Shown here piece after piece: positions 54,740 to 63,171 of a stretch of 64,000 nt of DNA. The stretch covers positions 3,607,853-3,671,852 of the forward strand of contig NZ_CM002917.1 of assembly GCF_000154705.2 (NCBI RefSeq), written 5' to 3'. The position numbers were made by a program, and so were the translations under genes. This DNA comes from Hoeflea phototrophica DFL-43. Its GTDB lineage: Bacteria > Pseudomonadota > Alphaproteobacteria > Rhizobiales > Rhizobiaceae. The notes under the pieces are model-generated. The model made no database searches and had not been told where the DNA came from. It saw only the letters and a list, made by a program, of their open reading frames with translations. Within the stretch, counting starts at the first letter, position 1; each line of letters begins with the position of its first letter.

Positions 54740-56200
54740 TCAAGCAATTTCACCAACACAAGCACGTGCGCCAATGTCACAGAGCCGCGCATAGGCTTTC
54801 GTGAGCGGCACCGGCAGGGCCTCTGCCATCTGCGCGCTGAAGACCTCACGGACACCGAGCAAGGCCGCGACCTTTTCCTCCGGTGTCCCGGCCTGACCGG
54901 AAAGCGCGCGCAGTCTCTCCGCCAGCGGATCCTTGACCTCTATCGGTTCACCTTTTTCATCGATCCCGCCGACATAGCGCATCCATCCGGCCACCGCGAG
55001 CACAAGTCCCGGGCTCTCGCGGCCAGCAGAGAGATTGTCGGAAATCGTGCCCAGGATGCGCTGCGGCAACTTCTGGCTGCCATCCATGGCGATCTGCCAG
55101 GTCCGGTGGCGAATGGCAATGTTGGAGTAACGCTCAAACAGCGCATCCGCATAGGCCGCGAGATCCACACCGTCCGGCGCCTTGAAGGAAGGAATGATCT
55201 CCTCGCGCCAAAGCCGTTTGACGAACCGGGCAAAGGCCGGATCGGCGACCGCATCGGAAATGGTTTCGTGGCCGGCCAGATAGCCGAGATAGGCCAGCGA
55301 GGAATGGGTGCCGTTGAGCATCCTGAGCTTCATGAGCTCATAGGCGGTGACATCCCGAACCAGTTCGGCGCCGGCGACGGCCAGATCGGGGCGCGCCTTG
55401 TCGCCATAGGAAGGCACGAAATCATCCTCGATCACCCATTGCCGGAACGGTTCACACATCACCGGCGCCTGGTCCAGATAACCCAGTTTCCGGCCAAGAC
55501 TTGCGACATCCTCCGGTTTGGTCGCGGGGGTAATCCGATCAACCATCGTGGATGGGAACCGGCCCTGTTCGCCGATCCAGCCGGCAAGCGCGGGATCAAT
55601 CTGTTGGGCCAGATCGATGACCGCCCGGCGAACCAGCTTGCCATTTTCGGGAAGGTTGTCGCAGGTCAGAACGGTGAACGGCGGCACGCCCGCCTCGCGT
55701 CGCCGCTGCAAGGCCCGGACCAGAAATCCCGGCGCCGACCTTGGAAGAGCATTTGACAGATCATGCCGGATGTCGGGGTGATCAAGCTTCAGCATTCCGG
55801 TTGCCGGATCGTGGCAATAGCCCTTTTCAGTCACCGTCAGTGACACAATCCGGATTGCCGGATCTGCCATTGCGGCAACCACGGCTTCCGGATCCTCAGG
55901 CGCGACCAGCACATCGCGGATGATTTCGACGGTCCGGTGGCTTTCCGTGCCATCATTGTTCTGGGTGACCGCATTGTAGACGAAATCCTGCCCGGCAAGC
56001 TTGTCACGGGTGCCTGCGCTTTGCAGGCTCACGCCAATGATCCCCCAGTCGCCACCGGACGTGCGAACGGCATCTTCAATGTAGATCGCGCCGAAGGCCC
56101 GGAAAAAGGCACCGAGACCGAGATGAACGATGCCTGCACCAACCTTGGGGGCAGCAGACCGGCGAAGCCTTTCGGGATCAGCGGGCAAGCCATCCTCCAT
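54740..56200 (-). CDS. uxuB: mannitol dehydrogenase-family oxidoreductase, probably fructuronate reductase (UxuB)
   Basis: A 486-residue NAD-dependent enzyme. It starts in the kduD 3' end: ATG 56200 (overlap 23 bases) is taken, but TTG 56188 with GGAGG 5 bases before it is an equal choice. The N-terminal Rossmann segment is GIVHLGLGAFFRAF near 24-37; the catalytic region reads KLRMLNGTHSSLAYLGYLAGHETI near 290-313, with the Lys and the Asn-Gly-x-His of the polyol dehydrogenase family. With UxaC in the locus, reduction of fructuronate to mannonate is the likely reaction; the mannonate dehydratase gene is not in this window. Confidence 0.85.
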   Translation of the reverse strand: MEDGLPADPERLRRSAAPKVGAGIVHLGLGAFFRAFGAIYIEDAVRTSGGDWGIIGVSLQSAGTRDKLAGQDFVYNAVTQNNDGTESHRTVEIIRDVLVAPEDPEAVVAAMADPAIRIVSLTVTEKGYCHDPATGMLKLDHPDIRHDLSNALPRSAPGFLVRALQRRREAGVPPFTVLTCDNLPENGKLVRRAVIDLAQQIDPALAGWIGEQGRFPSTMVDRITPATKPEDVASLGRKLGYLDQAPVMCEPFRQWVIEDDFVPSYGDKARPDLAVAGAELVRDVTAYELMKLRMLNGTHSSLAYLGYLAGHETISDAVADPAFARFVKRLWREEIIPSFKAPDGVDLAAYADALFERYSNIAIRHRTWQIAMDGSQKLPQRILGTISDNLSAGRESPGLVLAVAGWMRYVGGIDEKGEPIEVKDPLAERLRALSGQAGTPEEKVAALLGVREVFSAQMAEALPVPLTKAYARLCDIGARACVGEIA

Positions 56201-56906
56201 CGACATTGAGAACCGCACCATGGATGTATTTGGCAGCCGGCGACGCCAGGAACACGGCAGCCTCGCCGATATCGTCCGGCTCGCCCCAGCGCCCGGCCGG
56301 AATCCGCTCGAGGATCGCCTTGTTGCGATCGGGATCGTTGCGCAGCGCCTCTGTGTTGTTGGTCTCGATATAGCCCGGAGCAATGGCGTTCACATTGATG
56401 CCCTTTGCGGCCCATTCATTGGCCAGGAGCTTGGTGATCCCCGCAACACCGTGCTTTGCAGCCGTGTAAGAGGCAACCCGGATCCCGCCCTGAAACGACA
56501 GCAGCGACGCGATATTGACGATGGACCCGGCTCCACCACGGGCCAGTACCGCCTTGCCGAAGGCCTGACAGGTGAAGAACACCGCCTTCAAATTGACGTC
56601 GACAACATCATCCCAGTCGCTTTCGCTGAAATCCGTCGCATCGGCGCGGCGGATGATGCCGGCATTGTTGACCAGAATATCGATCTTTTCATCCGCAAAC
56701 ACATCGCGGGCCGCCATCGGGTCGGCGAAATCGAGGACCAGCTCGCGCCCGCCTTCGATCTGCGCCACGGTTTCAGCGCAGGACCGGCGTCCCGCACAGA
56801 TCACCTGAGCACCCGCGCGCGCCATGGCAATTGCGATCGCCTGGCCGATGCCGGTATTGGCGCCCGTCACCAGAGCGGTTTTTCCATCGAGGGAAAATGC
56901 GTTCAC
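56178..56906 (-). CDS. kduD: 2-dehydro-3-deoxy-D-gluconate 5-dehydrogenase (KduD), SDR family
   Basis: A 242-residue short-chain dehydrogenase from GTG 56906, which overlaps the kduI stop (GTGA) and has GGGGGAT upstream. The motif TGANTGIG, then NNAGIIRR near 80, catalytic Ser in NIASLLSFQGG and Tyr/Lys in YTAAK near 148-152, and the closing AAVFLASPAAKYIHGAVLNVDGGW are typical. KduD reduces 2,5-diketo-3-deoxygluconate to KDG with NADH. Its place directly after kduI strengthens the name. Confidence 0.92.
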   Translation of the reverse strand: MNAFSLDGKTALVTGANTGIGQAIAIAMARAGAQVICAGRRSCAETVAQIEGGRELVLDFADPMAARDVFADEKIDILVNNAGIIRRADATDFSESDWDDVVDVNLKAVFFTCQAFGKAVLARGGAGSIVNIASLLSFQGGIRVASYTAAKHGVAGITKLLANEWAAKGINVNAIAPGYIETNNTEALRNDPDRNKAILERIPAGRWGEPDDIGEAAVFLASPAAKYIHGAVLNVDGGWLAR

Positions 56907-57727
56907 CGAAGATCCCCCATGGCGACCATGTCCATATCGGTGAAGTCCACATTGTCGCCAGCCATCGCCCAGCAGAAGGTGTAGGCGCCGGTGCCCGCAC
57001 CGCAATGGATCGACCAGGGCGGCGAGATCACGACATCCTCATTGGCCATCACGAGATGGCGGGTTTCGTCGGGCTGCCCCATGAAATGGAAGACCCGCTG
57101 ATCCGCATCCAGCTCGAAATAGAGATAGGCTTCCATGCGCCGGTCATGCAGATGCGCGGGCATGGTGTTCCAGACCGAGCCGGGTGCAAACTGGGTGTAA
57201 CCCATCAGAAGCTGGCAGCTCTCGGCCACTTCCGGATGCAGGAACTGCAGGATAACCCGCTCGTTCGAGGTTTCAGCCGACCCCATCTCGACCCGGCGCG
57301 CGTCTTCGATCCGGATCAGCCTGCTTGGGCAGCTCCGGTGCGCCGGCGCCGAGAGAATGTAGAACCGTCCACCGCCCGACAGCGTGACCGGGCCAGATCC
57401 CATGCCCAGATAAAGCACATCGCCCTTGTTGACGGTGTAATCCGTTCCGCCAGCCGAAACCGTGCCGCTCTCGCCGATATTGAGGATCCCCATTTCACGG
57501 CGGTCAAGAATCGAGGGCGTGCCGCATTCCTTGACGTGGTCGAGAACCAGCGAACCGCCAGCAGGTACGGCGCCACCCAGCACCAGCCGGTCGTAATGGG
57601 TGTAGACAAGCCGGATTTCGCCGTCAGCAAAGAGGCCATCGGCATGGAAGTGCGAGCGCAAGCCAGCTGTATCGAGGCCTTTGGCTGTGGCCGGATCGAT
57701 GGCGTGGCGGGTTTCAACAGTCAACAT
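56903..57727 (-). CDS. kduI: 5-dehydro-4-deoxy-D-glucuronate isomerase (KduI)
   Basis: A 274-residue cupin-fold isomerase from ATG 57727. Conserved segments are RLVYTHYDRLVLGGAVPAGG near 40-59 and the zinc site HLHDRRMEAYLYFEL near 186-200 (two His and a Glu), with the fourth ligand His in WSIHCGAGT near 235. KduI turns 5-keto-4-deoxyuronate (from unsaturated galacturonate or glucuronate) into 2,5-diketo-3-deoxygluconate, the KduD substrate. Length is normal. Confidence 0.94.
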   Translation of the reverse strand: MLTVETRHAIDPATAKGLDTAGLRSHFHADGLFADGEIRLVYTHYDRLVLGGAVPAGGSLVLDHVKECGTPSILDRREMGILNIGESGTVSAGGTDYTVNKGDVLYLGMGSGPVTLSGGGRFYILSAPAHRSCPSRLIRIEDARRVEMGSAETSNERVILQFLHPEVAESCQLLMGYTQFAPGSVWNTMPAHLHDRRMEAYLYFELDADQRVFHFMGQPDETRHLVMANEDVVISPPWSIHCGAGTGAYTFCWAMAGDNVDFTDMDMVAMGDLR

Positions 57728-57739
57728 GGGCAATACCCT

Positions 57740-58069
57740 TCATGGGTTGGATGTGAGAAAATCATCGCGCCGCGGCGCAAACGTGTCGATCAGGGTTCCC
57801 GGCTCCAGGCAACGGCATCCATGCACCGCATTGGAAGGGATGACAAAGCTCTGTCCGCCCGCGACCTCGAAGGTCTCACCGGCTACGGTGAAGGCAAAGC
57901 GTCCCGATTCCACATAGGTGGACTGCACGTGCGGATGGCTGTGCAGCTTGCCCTCCGCCCCTTCCGCGTTGAAGCGGAAGGCGACGACCATCAATTCCGG
58001 GCTGTCGCTGAGGACCTGCCGGGTGACGCCCGGATCGGCGGGAACTTCGGGGAAGGATTTCAGGATCAT
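57740..58069 (-). CDS. kdgF: cupin protein, probably KdgF
   Basis: A 109-residue single-domain cupin with the metal motif HSHPHVQSTYVESG near 43-56 and a second His in SNAVHGC near 84, which is the KdgF pattern. KdgF speeds the opening of 4,5-unsaturated uronate monomers to the linear keto acid used by KduI. It sits 12 bases upstream of kduI and 10 bases downstream of the TRAP large permease, so it belongs in the operon. The name rests on motif and context. Confidence 0.85.
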   Translation of the reverse strand: MILKSFPEVPADPGVTRQVLSDSPELMVVAFRFNAEGAEGKLHSHPHVQSTYVESGRFAFTVAGETFEVAGGQSFVIPSNAVHGCRCLEPGTLIDTFAPRRDDFLTSNP

Positions 58070-58079
58070 GGTTTCAACC

Positions 58080-59360
58080 TCAATGGAAAAGCGAAGGCAG
58101 CCAGAGTGACAGCGCAGGAATGTAGGTCACCAGCAACAGGGTGAAGACCGCGGCCCCGTAGAATGGCCAGATCGTCCTGATCGCATCCCAGACGGAGATA
58201 CGGCCGACCGCACAGCCGACGAAAAGCACAGTGCCAACTGGAGGCGTGCAGAGACCGATGCCGAGATTGAGAACGAGGATCACCCCGAAATGCACCGGAT
58301 CCACACCGAAGGCAACGGCGACCGGGAGGAAGATCGGTGTGGTGATGACGATCAGCGGTGACATGTCCATGAAGGTGCCAAGCATCAACAGGACCAGGTT
58401 GATCATCAGCAGGATGATGATCGGGTTGTCCGAGACCGCCTTCATCAATGTCACGAGTTCAGCCGGAATTCGAAGAAAGGCAAGCAGCCAGCCGAAGGAC
58501 GCCGCGCAGCCGATCACCAGCAGCACCATGGCGGTGGTACGAACGGCCGCTTTTGTCGCCTCCACAAAACTGTCCCAGTGCATGGTGCGATAGGCCAGCG
58601 TCGTGACCAGCAGCGCATAGACCGCGGCAATGCAGGAGCTCTCGGAAGCGGTGAAGATGCCCGAGCGAACGCCACCGAAAATGATGACGATCAGCAGGAT
58701 GCCCGGGATCGCATTGAAGAAAATCGCCCCCAGCATGGCCCAGCCGGGAAACGTCTCGGTCGGATACCCCGCCTTGCGGGCAACAAACCAGGCGGTGATC
58801 ATCAAGGAAACCGCGAGCAACAGGCCGGGGATGATACCGGCCGTGAAAAGATCCGCGATCGACAGGCGACCGCCGGCGGAGATCGAATAGATGATCATGT
58901 TGTGGGACGGTGGCAGCATCAGCGCGATGATCGAGGAGACCACCGTGACATTGACGCCATACTCGACGCTGTAGCCCTTTTCCTTCATCTGCGGGATCAT
59001 CAGTCCGCCGATCGCGGTCGCATCCGCAGCCGCAGAGCCGGAGATGCCGCCGAACAGAACGGAAGCGGTGATGTTGACCTGTCCCAGGCCTCCGCGCATG
59101 TGACCGACCATGGCCCCGGCAAGGGCCACCAGCCGTCGCGCGATATCCCCGCGCACCATCAGTTCGCCCGCAAAAATGAAGAACGGAATGGCCATCAGTG
59201 CAAAAACCGAAACCCCGGAATTCAAGCGCTGAAACACCACCACCGGCGGCAGGCCGAGATAGAGAACCGTCGCGAATGAGGACACGCCAAGACAGAAGGC
59301 CACCGGAGTGCCGATCAGGAGCAGGAACACGAAGGTTCCAAAGAGAATCCAGACTTCCAT
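58080..59360 (-). CDS. TRAP transporter large permease (DctM)
   Basis: A 426-residue inner-membrane protein with about 12-13 hydrophobic segments. DctM signatures are LFGGISGSAAADATAIGGLMIPQM near 103-126 and LNLGIGLCTPPVGTVLFVGCAVG near 362-384. With the small subunit and periplasmic protein upstream it forms a Na+-driven uronate importer. It starts 2 bases after the small-permease stop. Confidence 0.94.
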   Translation of the reverse strand: MEVWILFGTFVFLLLIGTPVAFCLGVSSFATVLYLGLPPVVVFQRLNSGVSVFALMAIPFFIFAGELMVRGDIARRLVALAGAMVGHMRGGLGQVNITASVLFGGISGSAAADATAIGGLMIPQMKEKGYSVEYGVNVTVVSSIIALMLPPSHNMIIYSISAGGRLSIADLFTAGIIPGLLLAVSLMITAWFVARKAGYPTETFPGWAMLGAIFFNAIPGILLIVIIFGGVRSGIFTASESSCIAAVYALLVTTLAYRTMHWDSFVEATKAAVRTTAMVLLVIGCAASFGWLLAFLRIPAELVTLMKAVSDNPIIILLMINLVLLMLGTFMDMSPLIVITTPIFLPVAVAFGVDPVHFGVILVLNLGIGLCTPPVGTVLFVGCAVGRISVWDAIRTIWPFYGAAVFTLLLVTYIPALSLWLPSLFH

Positions 59361-59362
59361 GA

Positions 59363-59878
59363 TCAGTCTTCCACGAGATCTGCTTCGCCAAAGCGAGCGG
59401 TGGGCATGCCGGCGGCCCGTCGGGCCAGCCGCTCAAGCGAAAACAGCACGACGAGAACACCGCCGCCAACAATCGGCAGGAAATCGAAGGCCCCGGAAAT
59501 ACCCAGCGACGGCAGCTTGACGTCCCAGGCCGACAGCGCCAGCTGGGATCCAAACCACACCATGCCAAACCCGAAGCCCACGACGACAAGGTCGGAAATG
59601 CTGTAGAGCCAGAGCTTGGCGGTCTCGGGGAGAAAATACAGCAGCACATCAAAGCTAAGATGGTAGCCTTCCCTGATGCCGACCGCAGCACCGAGAAAGA
59701 TGAACCAGCCCATCAGGATGACAGCCGCTGGCTCACTCCAGACCAGCGAGTCATTGAAGATGTAGCGGGCGACCACCTGGGCGGTGATGAACACCGTCAT
59801 CAAAATGAGTCCGGCAGCAGCCAGCCACAGCGCAACACGCGCGACATGGCGCAAGGCCCGCGCGACAGCTTTCATCAT
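59363..59878 (-). CDS. TRAP transporter small permease (DctQ)
   Basis: A 171-residue inner-membrane protein with four hydrophobic segments and the small-subunit motif SLVWSEPAAVILMGWFIFLGAAVGIREGYHL near 50-80. ATG 59878 is taken (the following ATG at 59875 would also serve); the longer reading from 59932 starts in a hairpin. It links the binding protein to the large permease. Confidence 0.9.
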   Translation of the reverse strand: MMKAVARALRHVARVALWLAAAGLILMTVFITAQVVARYIFNDSLVWSEPAAVILMGWFIFLGAAVGIREGYHLSFDVLLYFLPETAKLWLYSISDLVVVGFGFGMVWFGSQLALSAWDVKLPSLGISGAFDFLPIVGGGVLVVLFSLERLARRAAGMPTARFGEADLVED

Positions 59879-59918
59879 ATCCTGCACTTCAACCCCCGAA
59901 ATACGGGACAAGGGAACG

Positions 59919-59945
59919 GCCATGGCGGGCAATCCGCCATGGCCT
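59919..59945 (-). other. hairpin between the TRAP binding-protein and small-permease genes
   Basis: An 11-bp perfect stem, GGCCATGGCGG with its complement, around GCAAT/ATTGC. No T-run. It lies directly after the binding-protein stop, as in the two other transporter operons. Confidence 0.75.
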
Positions 59946-59956
59946 CAAGCGAGTGA

Positions 59957-60937
59957 TCAATCGGTTGCGCGAATGCGGGCAACCATGTCCTTGAGCTTGT
60001 CCGACGTGACATGCTTTTCATAGACGCTGTCCATCGCGGCCATGAAGGGCGCCTTGTCGATCTCGGTGATCACCTCGACACCGGCAGCGCGGACTTTTTC
60101 CTCGGAAGCCTTTTCACGGGCGACCCACATCTCGCGCATCACCGGAACGGAATCCTTGGCGGCCTGACGCACCGCTGTCTGGTCTTCCGCCGAAAGCTTG
60201 TCCCAGGATGCCTTGGACATCACCAGGACCTCCGGAACGATCAGGTGTTCGTCCAGTGTGTAGTAACCGGCAACTTCGAAGTGGCCTGAGGATTCAAAGG
60301 ACGGCCAGTTGTTTTCAGCACCATCGATGACGCCGGTCTGGATCGAGGAATAGACCTCGCCGTAAGGCAGCGGCGTGGCATTGGCGCCCAGTGCGGTCAT
60401 CATGTCCACGAAGATGTCGGACTGCATGACGCGGATCTTCATGCCCGCCAGATCTTCGATCGACTTGATCGGCTTGACCTTGTTGTAGAAGCTGCGCGAG
60501 CCGCCATCATAGAACGCAAGACCGACATAGCCATGCGGTTCAAAAGCCTTGAGGATGTCTTCACCGACCGGGCCGTCCATGACGCGGTGCATGTGGTCAA
60601 CGCCCTTGAACACGTAAGGCAGGGACACAACCTTGGTTTCCTCGACAAGATTGTTGAACGGTCCCATCGAGACGCGGTTCATGTCGATCACGCCGAATTT
60701 GGTCTGTTCGATCGTATCCTTCTCCTGGCCGAGCTGTGCGGAATGGAACACCTCGATGCAGATGCGCCCATCGGTGCGCTCCTCGAGAAGCTTGCCCATG
60801 TGCTTGACGGCTTCAACGGTGGGATACCCATCCGGATGCGTATCAGATGATTTCAGGGTCATTTCGCAGGCGCCGGCGGCCATGGCCATCGCAGCCGTGG
60901 CCAGCAGAGCACCAGTCAGTGTTTTCATGAGTTTCAT
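59957..60937 (-). CDS. TRAP transporter substrate-binding protein (DctP)
   Basis: A 326-residue periplasmic protein with a signal peptide (residues 1-24, [10 protein letters not shown]). The DctP fold is shown by [45 protein letters not shown] near 165-210, where the Arg of KIRV binds the ligand carboxylate. Its place between uxaC and the rest of the operon indicates a uronate (galacturonate, glucuronate or an unsaturated uronate) as ligand (inference). It follows uxaC on transcription, 26 bases away. Confidence 0.92.
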   Translation of the reverse strand: MKLMKTLTGALLATAAMAMAAGACEMTLKSSDTHPDGYPTVEAVKHMGKLLEERTDGRICIEVFHSAQLGQEKDTIEQTKFGVIDMNRVSMGPFNNLVEETKVVSLPYVFKGVDHMHRVMDGPVGEDILKAFEPHGYVGLAFYDGGSRSFYNKVKPIKSIEDLAGMKIRVMQSDIFVDMMTALGANATPLPYGEVYSSIQTGVIDGAENNWPSFESSGHFEVAGYYTLDEHLIVPEVLVMSKASWDKLSAEDQTAVRQAAKDSVPVMREMWVAREKASEEKVRAAGVEVITEIDKAPFMAAMDSVYEKHVTSDKLKDMVARIRATD

Positions 60938-60963
60938 TGTTCATTCTCCTCCCAGAATGGCTC

Positions 60964-62370
60964 TCAGAGCCGATAGGCTTGCTTTGCAAGCCGGTATGCG
61001 AGGTCATTTGCGACCTCAAAAGCATCCTCGTTCGACAGCCGCCCGGTGGCGACCAGCGTGGCGAGGAAAGCGCAATCCACCCGCCGCGCGACATCGTGGC
61101 GGGCAGGAATGGAACAAAAGGCACGGGTGTCGTCATTGAAGCCGACGGTGTTGTAGAAACCCGCCGTTTCCGTCGTCATTTCACGGAACCGCCGCATCCC
61201 CTCGGGGCTGTCATGAAACCACCAGGCCGGACCGAGCTTGAGTGCCGGATAGGCGCCTGCGAGCGGGGCCAGTTCACGCGCGTAGCTGGTTTCATCCAGG
61301 GTGAACACGATGATGGTCAGATCGGGTTCCAGACCGACAGCATCCAGAAGCGGCTTGAGAGCCCGCACATAATCGGTGCGCGTGGGAATATCGAAGCCCT
61401 TGTCACGGCCAAACGCCGCCGCAATCGGATCTGAATGGTTGCGGAAACTGCCGGGATGAATCTGCAGCACCAACCCATCTTCAAGGCTCATGCGCGCCAT
61501 TTCGGTCAACATGTGGCCACGGAAAGCATCCGCTTCCTCGGCCGAGCACGCACCCTTGAGCGCTTTGGCAAACAATGCAGCAGCGGTGGAAGCGGCAAGG
61601 TTTTCGGTGCGCGCGCTCGGATGCCCGTGATCGGACGAGGTGGCCCCATAGGACTTGAAAAAGGCGCGGCGGATGCGGTGGGCGCGCAGATAGCCTTCCC
61701 AGTCCGACGTGTTTTCGCCGGTCAACTCACCGAACCGCTCCACGTTCTCAGCGAATCCCGCAAATTCCGGGTCGACGACAGCGTCCGGACGATAGGCCGT
61801 CACAACCCTGCCCTGCCAGCCGCTGTCCCTGATCATCTGATGCCAGCGCAGATCATCAAGCGGGCTCTCGGTGGTGGCAATCGCCTCGATGTTGAACCGC
61901 TCGAACAGGGCCCGCGGCAGGAATTCGGGACGGGCCAGGCAGTCGGCAAGATGATCATAGGTCTCGTCAGCCGTCGCCGCCGACACTGGCGTCATCATCG
62001 CGAACACATCCTGGAATGCATGATCGAGCCACAGCCGCGAAGGCGTGCCGCGAAACAGATGATAGTTCTCGGCAAACAACCGCCAGATCTTACGGCCATC
62101 GGTTTCAGTGGGACCGCCATCGGCCCGCGGCACACCGAGGCTTTCAAGGCTGATGCCCTGCGAGAACAGCATCCGAAAGACATAGTGGTCAGGCGTGATG
62201 AAAAGTTGCGCAGGGTCGGGAAACGGCTTGTTCTCGGCATACCAGCGCGGATCCGTATGCCCATGCGGACTGATGATCGGCATGTCGGCGACACTCTGAT
62301 AGAGTTCACGGGCGATTCCGCGGCTTTGCGGATCGACCGGAAACAATCTGTCAGGAGCCAACTGTGTCAA
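60964..62370 (-). CDS. uxaC: glucuronate (uronate) isomerase UxaC
   Basis: A 468-residue enzyme from TTG 62370, chosen because GGGAGGG lies 6 bases upstream and the length then equals the family norm. Metal-binding ISPHGHTDPRWYAEN near 27-41 and PLDDLRWHQMI near 177 match UxaC, as does VLQIHPGSFRNHSD near 305. It isomerises glucuronate to fructuronate and galacturonate to tagaturonate. It is the first gene of the minus-strand uronate operon, divergent from the GntR gene. Confidence 0.94.
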   Translation of the reverse strand: MTQLAPDRLFPVDPQSRGIARELYQSVADMPIISPHGHTDPRWYAENKPFPDPAQLFITPDHYVFRMLFSQGISLESLGVPRADGGPTETDGRKIWRLFAENYHLFRGTPSRLWLDHAFQDVFAMMTPVSAATADETYDHLADCLARPEFLPRALFERFNIEAIATTESPLDDLRWHQMIRDSGWQGRVVTAYRPDAVVDPEFAGFAENVERFGELTGENTSDWEGYLRAHRIRRAFFKSYGATSSDHGHPSARTENLAASTAAALFAKALKGACSAEEADAFRGHMLTEMARMSLEDGLVLQIHPGSFRNHSDPIAAAFGRDKGFDIPTRTDYVRALKPLLDAVGLEPDLTIIVFTLDETSYARELAPLAGAYPALKLGPAWWFHDSPEGMRRFREMTTETAGFYNTVGFNDDTRAFCSIPARHDVARRVDCAFLATLVATGRLSNEDAFEVANDLAYRLAKQAYRL

Positions 62371-62416
62371 TCTAACCCTCCCAGGCGGACCTTCTTTTTG
62401 CAGGTCTTTCAATCAA

Positions 62417-62438
62417 ACTAGTAATGTAATATGCTAGT
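62417..62438. promoter_or_regulatory. candidate GntR operator between uxaC and the GntR gene
   Basis: ACTAG-N12-CTAGT, also readable as two CTAGTA copies 16 bases apart (62418 and 62434). It lies 29-50 bases before the GntR start and 47-68 before uxaC. Confidence 0.6.
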
Positions 62439-62466
62439 ATGCAATTCAAGTCAACGGAGTGACCGC

Positions 62467-63171
62467 ATGTCCGTATCGTCCCCTTTGCGGGCCCTCGAAC
62501 CACTCAACCGCCCGTCTGTCGCGGACACGGTTTTTGATGAACTGCACAGTCAGATTATTCTTTTGGAGTTGGCGCCCGGCACCAAGATGTCGGAGGCTGA
62601 AGTCGCCAAGGCCCTCGGCGTTTCACGCCAGCCGGTCAGAGACGCGTTCTACCGCCTGTCCAAGCTCGGGTTCCTGTCGATCCGCCCGCAACGCGCGACC
62701 CTTGTGTCCCACATTTCCTCAGCCGCAGTGCTGCAGGCACGCTTCATCCGCAACGCCATTGAAGCCGAAACGGTGCGCACCGCGTGCCGGGTGCTTAAGC
62801 CTGAAGACTTCAGCGGGCTTGATACCGTGCTCGATGCGCAGCACAAGGCGGTCAAGGCAAGCGACCCAGTGAGTTTTCATCAGCTCGACGATCAGTTTCA
62901 CAGAGAGATTTGCGAGCGCTCGGGCCTTGCCTTCGCGTGGGATATCATTCGCGAAAACAAGGCGCATATGGACCGGGTACGGTTTCTGTCCCTCTCCTTT
63001 GCCTCCAATGACGCCTTCAATGATCATGTTGAAGTGATGGAGGCCATAAGGGCCCGCGACGAGGAACGTGCCATGAAGTACATGCGCAAGCACCTCTCAC
63101 GCATCAAGGAGCAGATAGTCCGGATCAGGGCCGATCATGTTCAGTATTTCGCAGACGAGAGCGATGCATGA
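62467..63171 (+). CDS. GntR-family (FadR subgroup) transcriptional regulator
   Basis: A 234-residue regulator from ATG 62467 with CGGAG 8 bases upstream. The winged helix covers residues about 18-85 (VFDELHSQIILLELAPGTKMSEAEVAKALGVSRQPVRDAFYRLSKLGFL); the helical FCD domain follows with metal-type residues in FHQLDDQFHREICE near 139. UxuR and ExuR-like uronate regulators belong here. It diverges from uxaC and overlaps kdgK (ATGA), so it very likely controls the locus in response to a uronate or KDG. Confidence 0.92.
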   Translation: MSVSSPLRALEPLNRPSVADTVFDELHSQIILLELAPGTKMSEAEVAKALGVSRQPVRDAFYRLSKLGFLSIRPQRATLVSHISSAAVLQARFIRNAIEAETVRTACRVLKPEDFSGLDTVLDAQHKAVKASDPVSFHQLDDQFHREICERSGLAFAWDIIRENKAHMDRVRFLSLSFASNDAFNDHVEVMEAIRARDEERAMKYMRKHLSRIKEQIVRIRADHVQYFADESDA

